A DNA stretch of 64,000 nucleotides from Streptomyces sp. NBC_00286 (GCF_036173125.1 NZ_CP108054.1:5704001-5768000); one strand, 5' to 3'; numbered from the stretch's first letter, positions 46,389-54,835 are shown. Numbers and translations are program-made. The notes: a model not told the origin generated them from the sequence alone.

Positions 46389-49300
46389 CTACAGCACGCC
46401 GTGGTCTTGCCGGACGGTGTGTGTGCCGGGCAGGAGCGCGAGGATGTGCTCCGGGACTTCCGTCGCATCCCGGGCAAGGAGGAAGGAGACAGACTCCAAC
46501 CCTGGAAAGAAAGCCGGTACGGCCGAGAGGTCTTCGTTTCCGGTGAAATTGTTGAAGTGGAGGTGCCTAATGTCTGGCAGGACGGGCCCTTCGGTCCACG
46601 GGACCGCGGTCCAGTTGAGGCGCAATTCCGTCAGCTCCGGTAGCAGCGCGACCTCTTCGTAATCTTCGGGGGTGAGCGGTTGGAGGAGAAGGGCCAGGCT
46701 CAGCGTCTTCACTGAGTGCATATGACGCAGTCCGCGCAGTCCGGTGAACCTGAGGGCATTCTTGGTGAATCGCAGATACGTCAGCGGAAGCTCGGGGAGT
46801 GCGGCATCGAGGGAATCACCGTGGAGGGGAACGCCGGTGTAGAACTTGCGCAGGGTGGCCGAGGCTGAAAGTGCGGCGAGCGCCCCCGGCTTCTCCAGGC
46901 CCGCCATAACGTCCAACGACAGCCATTTCAGCGGCAGCTCGGCCAAGGGTGCCAGGTCGTCCACGTACGGATTGCTGCTGATGTTCAGATAGTCGAGCCT
47001 GTGCAGCGGCGAAACGAAGCTCAGGTCACGCAGCTTCTGGTTGGCCTGTAGAACGAGCTGGCGGGTTTCGTCCGGTACGAGCCAGGAACTCAGTTCCGCC
47101 GGCTCGATGTTCCCGACGACCTGCACTTGGGCGCGACCGCCGAGGGAATGCAGGGCGCGCAGTTGGGCGGTCGAGTGGACGACGAAGAAGAGCTCGTCCG
47201 GCAGCAGGTGGGCGATGACGTCGGACGCGTACTGCTCGGTGTCGAACCGTTTCCAAGCCCAGGAGAGTTGGGCGCGCACCGACAGGGACGTGTGCGTGCG
47301 GAAGCGGGCCAGGAACGGGACGGCCGCGTCCGTGCCGATGAGCGAGGCGGTGACCACCACCGCTCTGGCCTCCGCGTCGGACAGGCCCTCCGGACCGGGC
47401 AGCAGCTCCAGGACGAGCGGGCCCACCGCGGCCAGCTCCCGGGCTTCCTCCGTCGTACGTGGTGGGAGCAGCATGGCCGCCTGTTCCTCCACGTCGGCCC
47501 GGACCTGCGGGTCGAGTTCGGTGGCGTGTTCGAGGCAGGCGAGGGCGAGGATGCGGATGCGGGTGACCACGGGGCCCTCGACGTGATGAACGGACAAGAG
47601 CAAGTCGCGCAGGAACCCGGCCCGTTCACGAGGCCGTGCATGGGCCACCGCCATCCTGATCACGTCCGACCACTGGGAGTCGGACGCGTTGCGGACCAGG
47701 AGTCCGAAGTCGCCGTCCTCCACGGCCGCCTTCGCGCCGAGGTAGTCCTGGAAGGTGCGGTGGACGAACTCGACGGTGCCCAGGGCCGGTTCGCGCAGCA
47801 GTCCGCTGCGTATGAGGAGGTGGCGGTAGATCGCGGGGGCGTCGCCCTGGCTCGCCACGGCCGGCAGGGACGGGAGGGCGTCGGCGATGATGCGTTCGGC
47901 GCGTTCGCGGTCCATTTCCAGGCGGTTGTTGCGGATCAGCCAGTAGGCGAGGCGCTGGAGGAGCTGGATCTGGGGGAGTTCGGTGAGCTGGATGCCGTCG
48001 CGCGGATCCCGGGGCAGCATGTCGCGCTCCTGGTCGCGGCGTGCGAGGAGCATGGAGAGGGCGGCGTCGTACAACTCCTGCCGCCCGTGCGGGAGATAGC
48101 CGCGCCGGTCGCGGTGCAGGGCGCAGATCAGGCCGCACATCAGGGGGTTGGTGGCGAGTTTGCCCAGGTCCGGCTTGGTGCGTACGGCCTCCAGGAGCGA
48201 GGTCTCGTACGCGGTGAGGCGTTCCGGGTCGGGGGCGTCGATACGGGCCGCCGTATGCCAGCGTTCGATGAACGCGGCCACGTCCGTGCTGCTCATCGGC
48301 GCGAGGGCCAGTTCGGTGAAGCCGTCCGCGGCGAGCCAGTCCTCGCGTACGGCCGAGGGGCGCGAGGTGACCAGCCACTGGTTGCCCGGGTAGGCGTCGA
48401 GGAGGTCGCGCAGCCAGCGGCGGGTGCGCTCGCGGTCGGGCTCCGGGATCTCGTCGAGGCCGTCGACGAGCAGCAGCCCGCGACCCGCCGTGAGCACCCG
48501 GTCCGGCCAGCCGTTAGGTGCCGCGCCGTGGAGGGGAACGCGGGCGGCGGCCAGGAAGTCGGCGGGCGCGGGCAGTCCGTCGGCGCGGCGGACGAGCGTA
48601 CGCAGCGGCAGTACGAAGGGGACGCGGTCCTCGCGCTCACCCCGCGCCGCCGTCACGGCGAGCCACTGCACCAGCGTCGTCTTGCCTGAGCCCGCCACGC
48701 CGCGCAGCAGGACCAGGTCGTGGTCGGCGAAAGCCTCCTCGGCGGGGAGCGGGCTGCCGGTCGCGGCGATATAGCCGCCGCCCTCCGGCTCCTGGTCGTC
48801 GGTGGGGCGCAGGGCCTGGAGGGTGAGGTAGGCGGCGTCGAGGGGCCAGCGGTCGGGAGAATTGGCCAAGTCGATCCCGTAGATGGTGAGTTGACTGTGC
48901 CTGGTCGCTACGTACGAGAGGTAGCGGTGCTCGAAGGATGCGTCCGCACTGCCCGGGAGCGGGTTTCGGGCAATCAACTCGTCCATTTTCGCCAGGAGTT
49001 CGGCCTGGCGGCGGGTCTGCTCGACGAGGGTGCGGGGTACGAAGGCGGACCGTTGCGTGAAGAAGTGCAGGATGTGCAGGCAGGCCGTGTCGAGGAGCCG
49101 CTCGTAGAACAGCGCCGAGTCGAAGGCGAGGTCGCGATCGGGGTTCCCGGCGGCCTGGCGCAGGCGGAGGGCGAGGTCCGTGTGGCCGAGTTCCACGGCC
49201 TGTACGTCCGTCATGGTGAGGTCGCCGAGGGCGTGGAGGGTGCCGGCCAGGGCGTGGACCACGGCCTGTTCCTCGTCGGCGGGGAGAGGGCGCTCGCCGC

Positions 49301-49511
49301 TCTTCAACGCGCGTTTGACCAGCTCGGCGGCGACTTTGGTGACGTCCTTCTCGGTCAGGGACCGTTTCTCGCCGGCGAAGGAGACGTACGCCGAGATGCG
49401 TACGGGCTGGTCGACCAGGGCCGCTCCCGGGCCCTCCGTCACGAACAGTTTCCTGACGAGCGGGCTGATCACGCTCGACGCCAACCGGACGCCTACGGAC
49501 GCTGGTTCCAT
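46389..49511 (-). CDS. NACHT-domain STAND ATPase with leucine-rich C-terminus (bacterial NLR-like)
   Basis: 1040 residues. N-terminal ~240 residues are helical (SSVISPLVRKLFVTEGPGAA, DVTKVAAELVKRALKSGE), like the NACHT N-terminal helical domains. The NACHT ATPase follows: Walker A GVAGSGKTTLVQWLAV (about 273), Walker B GLLLVDGLDEIPEPDRERT (about 349), sensor VTSRPSAVREDWL, then winged-helix/superhelical segments (EFVHRTFQDYLGAKA near 590). From about residue 830 there are irregular leucine-rich repeats (LDYLNISSNPYVDDLAPLAELPLKWLSL, LPLTYLRFTKNALRFTGLRGL, LLPELTELRLNWTAV). Bacterial NACHT proteins are known antiphage sensors; no effector domain is recognisable. ATG 49511 has GGGGGAG five bases upstream. 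It is convergent with nothing and flanked by accessory genes. Confidence 0.88.
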   Translation of the reverse strand: MEPASVGVRLASSVISPLVRKLFVTEGPGAALVDQPVRISAYVSFAGEKRSLTEKDVTKVAAELVKRALKSGERPLPADEEQAVVHALAGTLHALGDLTMTDVQAVELGHTDLALRLRQAAGNPDRDLAFDSALFYERLLDTACLHILHFFTQRSAFVPRTLVEQTRRQAELLAKMDELIARNPLPGSADASFEHRYLSYVATRHSQLTIYGIDLANSPDRWPLDAAYLTLQALRPTDDQEPEGGGYIAATGSPLPAEEAFADHDLVLLRGVAGSGKTTLVQWLAVTAARGEREDRVPFVLPLRTLVRRADGLPAPADFLAAARVPLHGAAPNGWPDRVLTAGRGLLLVDGLDEIPEPDRERTRRWLRDLLDAYPGNQWLVTSRPSAVREDWLAADGFTELALAPMSSTDVAAFIERWHTAARIDAPDPERLTAYETSLLEAVRTKPDLGKLATNPLMCGLICALHRDRRGYLPHGRQELYDAALSMLLARRDQERDMLPRDPRDGIQLTELPQIQLLQRLAYWLIRNNRLEMDRERAERIIADALPSLPAVASQGDAPAIYRHLLIRSGLLREPALGTVEFVHRTFQDYLGAKAAVEDGDFGLLVRNASDSQWSDVIRMAVAHARPRERAGFLRDLLLSVHHVEGPVVTRIRILALACLEHATELDPQVRADVEEQAAMLLPPRTTEEARELAAVGPLVLELLPGPEGLSDAEARAVVVTASLIGTDAAVPFLARFRTHTSLSVRAQLSWAWKRFDTEQYASDVIAHLLPDELFFVVHSTAQLRALHSLGGRAQVQVVGNIEPAELSSWLVPDETRQLVLQANQKLRDLSFVSPLHRLDYLNISSNPYVDDLAPLAELPLKWLSLDVMAGLEKPGALAALSASATLRKFYTGVPLHGDSLDAALPELPLTYLRFTKNALRFTGLRGLRHMHSVKTLSLALLLQPLTPEDYEEVALLPELTELRLNWTAVPWTEGPVLPDIRHLHFNNFTGNEDLSAVPAFFPGLESVSFLLARDATEVPEHILALLPGTHTVRQDHGVL

Positions 49512-49630
49512 GTCGCTCCCCCGAGGGCATGGCAGGTGGGTGATCAGCGTAACTGGTAAACCCATTGGCCCTTCAAGCTCGCTCGCGGGAGGATCCGCGA
49601 TGTCCAGACCTGCCAACAGAGGGAGCCGTG

Positions 49631-51163
49631 ATGGGCGCCGACGAACCCGAAGTCCGTACGACAGCAGGGGTGTTGCGAGGGGAGCAAGAGGCGGGCCTTG
49701 CGGTGTTCCGCGGAATTCCCTTCGCTCAGCCGCCCGTCGGTGCGCTGCGATTCGGGGCGCCCCAGGCCGTGCGGGGCTGGGACGGCGTACGGAAGGCCGT
49801 GGCGTACGGGCCGCCGCCTCCGCAGGCCTCGGCGTTCGGGATGGACGCGCTGAACCAGGGCACGGGTGACGACTGGCTGACGCTCAACGTGTGGACGCCC
49901 GACCCGGGTTCGGGCGCCGGGCTGCCGGTGATGGTGTGGCTGTACGGGGGCGCGTACAGCATCGGGATGTCCAGTCTGCCCGAGTACGACGGCGGGCGGC
50001 TGGCGCGCCAGGGCGTGGTCGTCGTGACGCTCAACTACCGGGTGGGGATAGAGGGGTTCGGGCTCATCGAGGGGGCACCGGCCAATCGTGGGCTGCTCGA
50101 CCAGGTCGCCGCGCTGGAGTGGGTGCGCGAGAACATCCGGGCGTTCGGCGGCGATCCGGACCAGGTCACTGTGTTCGGCGAGTCGGCTGGGGCCGGGTCG
50201 GTGGCCGCGCTGCTGGCGATGCCGCGCGCGGCCGGGCTGTTCCGGCGGGCCGTCGCGCAGAGTGTGCCCGGTACGTTCTTCTCCGCCGAGCTCGCGGCTG
50301 ACTTCGCCCGCGCTTTCGCCGATGAGTTGGGTCTACGGCCGACCGCCGCCGACTTCGGCACGGTGGCGCCAAGTCGGCTGCCCGCGGCGGGAGATGCGGT
50401 GGGTGCTGCCATGCGTGGGTCCCTGAAGCGGTGGGGGGCGGTGGCGCATACGTCCGTCCCGCTCGCGCCGGTCGTCGACGGAGAGGTTCTGCCGGTCGAT
50501 CCGTGGCAGGCGCTTGCCTCCGGGGCCGGGCGGGAGATCGAACTCGTCGTCGGGCACACGCGAGACGAGTTCCGCCTCTTCATGGCGCTCGGCGGCATGC
50601 TCGGTGAGGTGACGGAGGAGCGGGCGGCCGTGGCGCTGGAGGTGTTCGCTCCCGGCAGGGAGGACGCGTACCGCGCCGCGTTCCCGGACGCCGGCCCCGA
50701 GGAGCTGTACGAACTCGTCAACTCCGACTGGCTGTTCCGTATGCCGTCGCTACGGCTGGCCGAGGCGCAGATCGGCGGAGGCGGTCGTGCGCACTTCTAC
50801 GAGCTGACATGGTCCGCTCCGGGTATGGGCGGAGGGCTGGGCGCCTGCCATGGGCTCGATGTGCCGCTGGTGTTCGGCACCTTGGACGGGGGGCTGCCCG
50901 CGATGCTGCTCGGCGAGACACCACCTCCGGAGGCGGAGGAGCTGTCCGCGCGCTTCCGCTCCGCGTGGACGGGGTTCGCGTCGGGCGACGGGCCCGGCTG
51001 GCCCGCGTATGACCTGGAACAGCGGCTCGTCCAGGTCTTCGACACGAGTCCGGCGGTGGCGGCGTATCCGGAGGAGGCGTCGCGGGAGATTTGGCGGGGG
51101 CATGTGTTCGGGGCGTTGCCCCTGGTGGGTCAGTCGCTTGGTGGGTCAGTCGCTGGTGGGTGA
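49631..51163 (+). CDS. Type-B carboxylesterase
   Basis: 510-residue alpha/beta-hydrolase of the cholinesterase/carboxylesterase family. Nucleophile Ser in TVFGESAGAGSVAALL (about residue 187), oxyanion-hole region VMVWLYGGAYSIGMSSLPEYDG, RGIPFAQPPVGALRF near the N-terminus, and catalytic His in GACHGLDVPLVFG (about 412). No signal peptide, so cytoplasmic; the natural ester is unknown. ATG 49631 has AGAGGGAG five bases upstream; GTG 49628 is adjacent. The 3' end is a small tandem duplication (ggtgggtcagtcgct twice), giving a Gly/Ser tail. Confidence 0.88.
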   Translation: MGADEPEVRTTAGVLRGEQEAGLAVFRGIPFAQPPVGALRFGAPQAVRGWDGVRKAVAYGPPPPQASAFGMDALNQGTGDDWLTLNVWTPDPGSGAGLPVMVWLYGGAYSIGMSSLPEYDGGRLARQGVVVVTLNYRVGIEGFGLIEGAPANRGLLDQVAALEWVRENIRAFGGDPDQVTVFGESAGAGSVAALLAMPRAAGLFRRAVAQSVPGTFFSAELAADFARAFADELGLRPTAADFGTVAPSRLPAAGDAVGAAMRGSLKRWGAVAHTSVPLAPVVDGEVLPVDPWQALASGAGREIELVVGHTRDEFRLFMALGGMLGEVTEERAAVALEVFAPGREDAYRAAFPDAGPEELYELVNSDWLFRMPSLRLAEAQIGGGGRAHFYELTWSAPGMGGGLGACHGLDVPLVFGTLDGGLPAMLLGETPPPEAEELSARFRSAWTGFASGDGPGWPAYDLEQRLVQVFDTSPAVAAYPEEASREIWRGHVFGALPLVGQSLGGSVAGG

Positions 51164-51190
51164 ATCGCTGGCGGTAGTGCCGGTTGGGGG

Positions 51191-51613
51191 TTAGTCCGGG
51201 AGCAACTCGTGCTGTCGGCACCACTCTTCGATGTTGTGGCCGCTGCCTTCGACGGCCGCTCGCCAGTGTCCGTCGGCGGTGATCGCCTCCTGGAGCGAGA
51301 GGTGGATCGAGAAGACGCGGTCGAGTCCGGTGATCCGGAAGATGCGGACGATACGGTCGCTGTCGATCACGAGCCGGAGTGAGCCCTCGTGGGTCCGCAG
51401 CCGTTTGAGGCTGCCCACGAGGGCGCCCAGGCCGGTGGAGTCGAGGAAGTCCACGTTCCGCATGTCCGCGATGACGTGGACGACGTCCTTGTCGAGGAGA
51501 TCGATGATGCCCTCGCGCAGCGTCGGAGCCGTATAGACGTCGATCTCGCCGGCGACCTGGAGGACGGCGCAATTGCCGCCTGCGGGGATGGAGTTCAGGT
51601 TTAAGTCGCGCAC
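51191..51613 (-). CDS. STAS-domain anti-sigma-factor antagonist (BldG-like)
   Basis: 140 residues. STAS fold close to BldG: VLQVAGEIDVYTAPTLREGIIDLLDK, then VIADMRNVDFLDSTGLGALVGSLKRLRTHEGSLRLV, with the phosphorylatable Ser in DSTGLG (about residue 58), and IFRITGLDRVFSIH. Such proteins, when unphosphorylated, capture anti-sigma kinases and free a sigma factor. No RsbW-type kinase or sigma gene is adjacent, so its partner acts in trans. A 25-residue C-terminal extension (EGSGHNIEEWCRQHELLPD) is extra. I use GTG 51613 because AGGAGA is six bases upstream; an ATG at 51655 is possible. Confidence 0.88.
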   Translation of the reverse strand: MRDLNLNSIPAGGNCAVLQVAGEIDVYTAPTLREGIIDLLDKDVVHVIADMRNVDFLDSTGLGALVGSLKRLRTHEGSLRLVIDSDRIVRIFRITGLDRVFSIHLSLQEAITADGHWRAAVEGSGHNIEEWCRQHELLPD

Positions 51614-51658
51614 GTCGGTCTCCTGTGTCGGCGTTGGATCGTCATGAGCTGGCACTGT

Positions 51659-51726
51659 GTTGTCATTGTGTGGAGTGACAACGAGTTGCGTGTGACTACG
51701 GTAGGTCGGTCGGCAAGGCTTGTCAA
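51659..51726 (-). promoter_or_regulatory. STAS-gene promoter and operator-like inverted repeats
   Basis: Leftward promoter TTGACA (51726-51721), 17 bp, TACCGT (51703-51698). Downstream of the inferred start lies GTTGTCA-N10-TGACAAC (51659-51682, perfect arms). A related GTCAT-N8-ATGAC lies at 51742-51759 near the divergent XRE gene. Shared TTGTCA half-sites suggest one regulator, possibly the XRE protein, controls both directions. Confidence 0.55.
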
Positions 51727-51800
51727 CGGGGGACTTTCGCTGTCATCATGGAGAATGACGTAGCGGAGTGTGGAGGATGACGCGAGGAGAGGGAGTACGG

Positions 51801-52262
51801 GTGCGGGTCGAAGAGGCCATCGGAAAGCAGATCGCGCGCTTCAGGGAAGCCCGACGGCTGTCGCTGACGGAACTGGGCGAGGCGATGGGCCAGTACCTCG
51901 ACCGCCCCTGGAGCCGCCAGGCCGTCCACCAGGCCGAACGGGGCCGCCGCGCCTTCACCGCAGCCGAACTGACCGCCATCGCCCTGGCCCTGGACACCTC
52001 GGTCCCCGCACTGTTCCTCACGGAAGCGGAACAGATCGAACTGCCGGGCCGCACCATCTCGCCCGAGGAGTACCGAGGGATCCTCCTGTACGCGGGCAAG
52101 GACGCCCCCTTGGACGGGGTCGACGAGCTGCTCGTGGCCCTGCACGACATCGGGGAGGTCCTGTCGAGGCCGACGCTGGCGCGGCTGGCGAAGATCGGGG
52201 CGGTGGCGGAGCAGGTGGCGGGGCCGGGGGTGTCCGGGCGGCCGGGTGAAGCGAGGCCGTGA
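51801..52262 (+). CDS. XRE-family helix-turn-helix regulator
   Basis: 153 residues. HTH: IGKQIARFREARRLSLTELGEAM, a short loop with PWSRQAVHQAERGRRAFTAAELTAIALALD, then a 65-residue tail of unknown fold (TISPEEYRGILLYAGKDAPLDGVDELLVALHDIGEVL). GTG 51801 is preceded by GAGGAGAGGGAG; ATG 51777 would add eight residues. Divergent from the STAS gene across a region with inverted repeats, so local autoregulation is likely. Confidence 0.8.
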   Translation: MRVEEAIGKQIARFREARRLSLTELGEAMGQYLDRPWSRQAVHQAERGRRAFTAAELTAIALALDTSVPALFLTEAEQIELPGRTISPEEYRGILLYAGKDAPLDGVDELLVALHDIGEVLSRPTLARLAKIGAVAEQVAGPGVSGRPGEARP

Positions 52263-52330
52263 TGTGGCCCCGTGGCAATTGTCCAACGAGCTGTTGGATA
52301 ATCGGCTCCGGCGCCGGGTGTGGGCCATCC
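52262..52330 (-). pseudogene. Remnant of a second DUF1016 (YhcG) gene
   Basis: Read leftward, about 52321-52265 encodes PEPIIQQLVGQLPRGHIT in one frame, matching EPIVQQPAAQLPWGHIM inside the neighbouring DUF1016 protein (12 of 17-18 residues identical or close). At DNA level it shares TGATGTG-RCCCC-GGCAATTGT and GGCTCCGGC blocks with 53034-53085. It has no start or continued frame and partly overlaps the XRE stop, so it is a fragment. Confidence 0.55.
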
Positions 52331-52338
52331 AGGCACGC

Positions 52339-53418
52339 TCATGACTGTACGGAGTCGATCGCGTCCTGGACGACGCGACTCAAGTCGTCTTCAGATGGGA
52401 CGAGTTCGCGCTCTCCTGGAGGGAGCGTTGAGTAGGACGTCGCGGCCAGAGGGCGGTTGCTGCCGTCCAGAGCGATCTGCACGGCGGCCTTGTCGTGGTC
52501 GGCTGCCACGAGGAACCCGATCGTCTTGTCGTCGAGTTTCGGATCGCGTACGAGCTGGTCGACCACACCCACGTAGAAGTTGAGCTTGCCGACGTGTTCG
52601 GGGCGGGCCTCTTTCGTCTTGAGTTCAAAGACGAAGTAGCGGCGTAGCTTGAGGTGGTAGAAGAGCAGGTCGATTCGGTATTCGTTGCTGCCGATGGTGA
52701 CCGGGTACTGGCGGCCGACGAAGGCGAAACCCACGCCGAGTTCGGTCAGGAAGCGGACCATGTTGGCCACGATTGCCTCTTCGAGTTCACGCTCGACGCG
52801 ATCCTTGTCGAGGCCCAGGAAGTCGAGGCGGTACGGGTCTCGGGCCAAGTCTTTGAGTGTCGCCGAGCCCTCTGGGACGGTCACCTCGAAGTTGGTGGCG
52901 GCTGAGCCCTGGGTGAGGTGCAGGTCCTGGTGGATGAAGCGGCTGAGGAGGTCTCGGGACCAGCCGTTGCGGACGGCTTCGGTGACGTAGAAGTCCAGTT
53001 CAGCCTGGGTGTCGAGCCTGTCCAGCATGAGCATGATGTGACCCCACGGCAATTGTGCAGCAGGCTGCTGCACAATTGGCTCCGGCCAGACGCGGGCCAT
53101 CTTGTGCATGTACATCAGGCTCCGGCGGGAGAAGCCGCGCTGGTTCGGGAAGGCCGTTTTCAGGTCCGCGGCGAGCCGGCCCACGACCTTGGTGCCCCAG
53201 CCCTCCTGCTCCTGACGGGCCAGGATGAGCTTGCCGATCTGCCAGTACATCTGGACCAGTTCGGTGTTCACGGCCCGCTGTGCGCGGAGGCGTGCGCCCG
53301 CGACGGTTTCCTTGACCTCACCCAAGAGGTCGCCGTACCAGGAGGGCAGGGTGCCCTGCTGAGCGGGGAGGCTGGGCTTGGCCTCGACGTTCTCGTGCAT
53401 GAGGTGAGGCTCGCGCAC
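52339..53418 (-). CDS. DUF1016 PD-(D/E)XK nuclease (YhcG family)
   Basis: 359 residues. N-terminal DUF1016_N domain (YGDLLGEVKETVAGARLRAQRAVNTELVQMYWQIGKLI, FPNQRGFSRRSLMYMHKMARVW, QLPWGHIMLMLD, residues ~25-150), then a C-terminal PD-(D/E)XK fold with EYRIDLLFYHLKLRRYFVFELKTKEARPEHVGKLNFYV: catalytic Asp near 248 and E-x-K near 264-266. YhcG proteins are often in mobile or defence-associated neighbourhoods; function is unproven. Start ambiguous: GTG 53418 or ATG 53400, neither with a good ribosome-binding site. A perfect 27-bp palindrome lies inside the gene (53051-53077). Confidence 0.86.
   Translation of the reverse strand: MREPHLMHENVEAKPSLPAQQGTLPSWYGDLLGEVKETVAGARLRAQRAVNTELVQMYWQIGKLILARQEQEGWGTKVVGRLAADLKTAFPNQRGFSRRSLMYMHKMARVWPEPIVQQPAAQLPWGHIMLMLDRLDTQAELDFYVTEAVRNGWSRDLLSRFIHQDLHLTQGSAATNFEVTVPEGSATLKDLARDPYRLDFLGLDKDRVERELEEAIVANMVRFLTELGVGFAFVGRQYPVTIGSNEYRIDLLFYHLKLRRYFVFELKTKEARPEHVGKLNFYVGVVDQLVRDPKLDDKTIGFLVAADHDKAAVQIALDGSNRPLAATSYSTLPPGERELVPSEDDLSRVVQDAIDSVQS
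53051..53077. repeat. 27-bp perfect palindrome inside the DUF1016 gene
   Basis: AATTGTGCAGCAG, one base, CTGCTGCACAATT. The equivalent place in the remnant at 52262-52330 holds a different but still paired sequence (ATTGTCCAAC/GTTGGATAAT, one mismatch). Partly explained by the I-V-Q-Q...A-A-Q-L coding pattern. Confidence 0.6.
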
Positions 53419-53666
53419 GGTGATCGTTACGCGGGGGCGAACCGTTTCATGTCACCCGAACGTGTTGGGTTGGTGCAAGTGTTCGCATGAGGGCGGCCAG
53501 GCCGGTGGGGGGGCGTAGAGGCGGTTGGCGCCGCCGGCTTCGCTGAATGATGACCGCGGGCAGTCGTAGGCATCGATGGGAACCCGCGCAGTGCGCCAAG
53601 GCGTGGTGCGCGATGCGACGCCGACCCCCGTCGTCACCCTGTCACGCGACCGGTGGTGGCGGCGCG

Positions 53667-53879
53667 GTGACCGACCGGGAACGGTGGTGCGCCGACCGGG
53701 TTCGCTGCCACGGCGACCTCGCCTGGCTGCGGCAGCTGCGGCTGGACCTCGGCGGGCGCTACTTCAGCCCGGCTGAACGCCGACCACCGTGCCCCGAGCG
53801 CGTAGTGCGCGTCACATCCCAAGGCCTCTGGATCTTGCTCTCCGGTGACATGACGCACAGGCGATTTGTCCGGTACTAG
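53667..53879 (+). CDS. Possible small protein (70 aa), unrecognised
   Basis: MTDRERWCADRVRCHGDLAWL... ending LWILLSGDMTHRRFVRY. Third codon positions are strongly G/C as in real genes here, but there is no good ribosome-binding site and no family resemblance. It may be a fragment of a lost gene. The remaining 53419-54220 region has nothing else I can support except a TACGACT-TCA-AGTCGTA hairpin at 54095-54111 and an unused AAGGAGG at 54072. Confidence 0.28.
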   Translation: MTDRERWCADRVRCHGDLAWLRQLRLDLGGRYFSPAERRPPCPERVVRVTSQGLWILLSGDMTHRRFVRY

Positions 53880-54220
53880 GGCGAGTAGTGGTGGAGCAGT
53901 GCGGGGCAAAACGGACCTTTGGGTCGGTGGGTGTAGTGCGGTCTCGGAGGCGGTCGGGTCTGGCTTGGAGGGGTGGGGTCAGGGGGTAAGCGGAAGGCTG
54001 TGAAGTGGGGTTAAACCAGACTTCCAGGAGGAAACGCGGAGGTTCCAATACGGGTCGGCGCTCGTGTCAAGAAGGAGGAAGTTTCAGCGTCAAGTACGAC
54101 TTCAAGTCGTAGATGGGTGCTTTGTGGGACATCGGCATCACGGGTTACCAAGGGACGCCTCGCCCGGCGCATCGACAGCGCGTCGGGTGTGTTCATGCCC
54201 GTCACCCGGAGGTAGTCCCC

Positions 54221-54835
54221 ATGTCGCTGCGCATCACCAAGTCCCACGTTCTCGGTACGTCCCCGCTCCGTGCCCGGGCGGCTGTCCTGGCCGCCGGGCT
54301 GGGGGTGTCGGTCGCGCTGGGGACCGGGGTCGCGGTCGCCGCCGGTGGTGCGGCGAGCGCTGAGGCGGTGCCGGCTGCTGCTGCTCAGAAGGCCGCCGTC
54401 AAGAAGGCGGCGAAGCCGTCCTGGGTCGACCCGGTCAAGAAGTACAAGCTCTCCGCCAGCTACGCCCAGGCCGGCAACATGTGGAACTCCACCCACTCCG
54501 GCCAGGACTTCGCCGTCCCCTCCGGCTCCAAGGTCTTCGCCACGCATGGCGGCACCGTCGTCAAGGCGGGCGGCAACGGCGCCGGTGACGGGCCCGCGTA
54601 CGGCAACGCCGTCGTCATCAAGCACGGCAACGGGACCTACTCCCAGTACGCCCACCTGTCGCGTGTCCAGGTGAAGGCCGGCCAGATCGTCGGCACCGGT
54701 CAGCAGATCGCGCTCTCCGGCAACACCGGCAACTCCAGCGGTCCGCACCTGCACTTCGAGATCCGTACGTCCCCCAACTACGGCTCCGCGATAGACCCCG
54801 TACGCTTCCTGCGCACCAAGGGCGTAACCCTCTAA
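54221..54835 (+). CDS. Secreted M23 family peptidoglycan endopeptidase
   Basis: 204 residues with a signal peptide (RAAVLAAGLGVSVALGTGVAVAAGGAASAEA), an Ala/Lys-rich spacer, and a lysostaphin-type M23 domain: zinc ligands in THSGQDFAVPSGSKVFA (H and D, about 92-96) and HLHFEIR (about 180), plus YAHLSRVQVKAGQ. It cleaves peptidoglycan cross-links outside the cell. GGAGGT is nine bases before ATG 54221. The 180-bp leader contains several short inverted repeats; I did not find the c-di-AMP riboswitch known upstream of some Streptomyces cell-wall hydrolases. Confidence 0.92.
   Translation: MSLRITKSHVLGTSPLRARAAVLAAGLGVSVALGTGVAVAAGGAASAEAVPAAAAQKAAVKKAAKPSWVDPVKKYKLSASYAQAGNMWNSTHSGQDFAVPSGSKVFATHGGTVVKAGGNGAGDGPAYGNAVVIKHGNGTYSQYAHLSRVQVKAGQIVGTGQQIALSGNTGNSSGPHLHFEIRTSPNYGSAIDPVRFLRTKGVTL

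Noticed and set aside
47127..48689. 520-residue plus-strand open frame opposite the NACHT gene
   Set aside because: Composition (Val/Arg/Gly-rich, no domain) is that of a shadow; the minus-strand frame has clear Walker motifs.
54010..54220. Possible c-di-AMP (ydaO) riboswitch upstream of the M23 gene
   Set aside because: Known Streptomyces cell-wall hydrolase genes can carry it, but the conserved loop sequences are not visible; only short unrelated hairpins are present.
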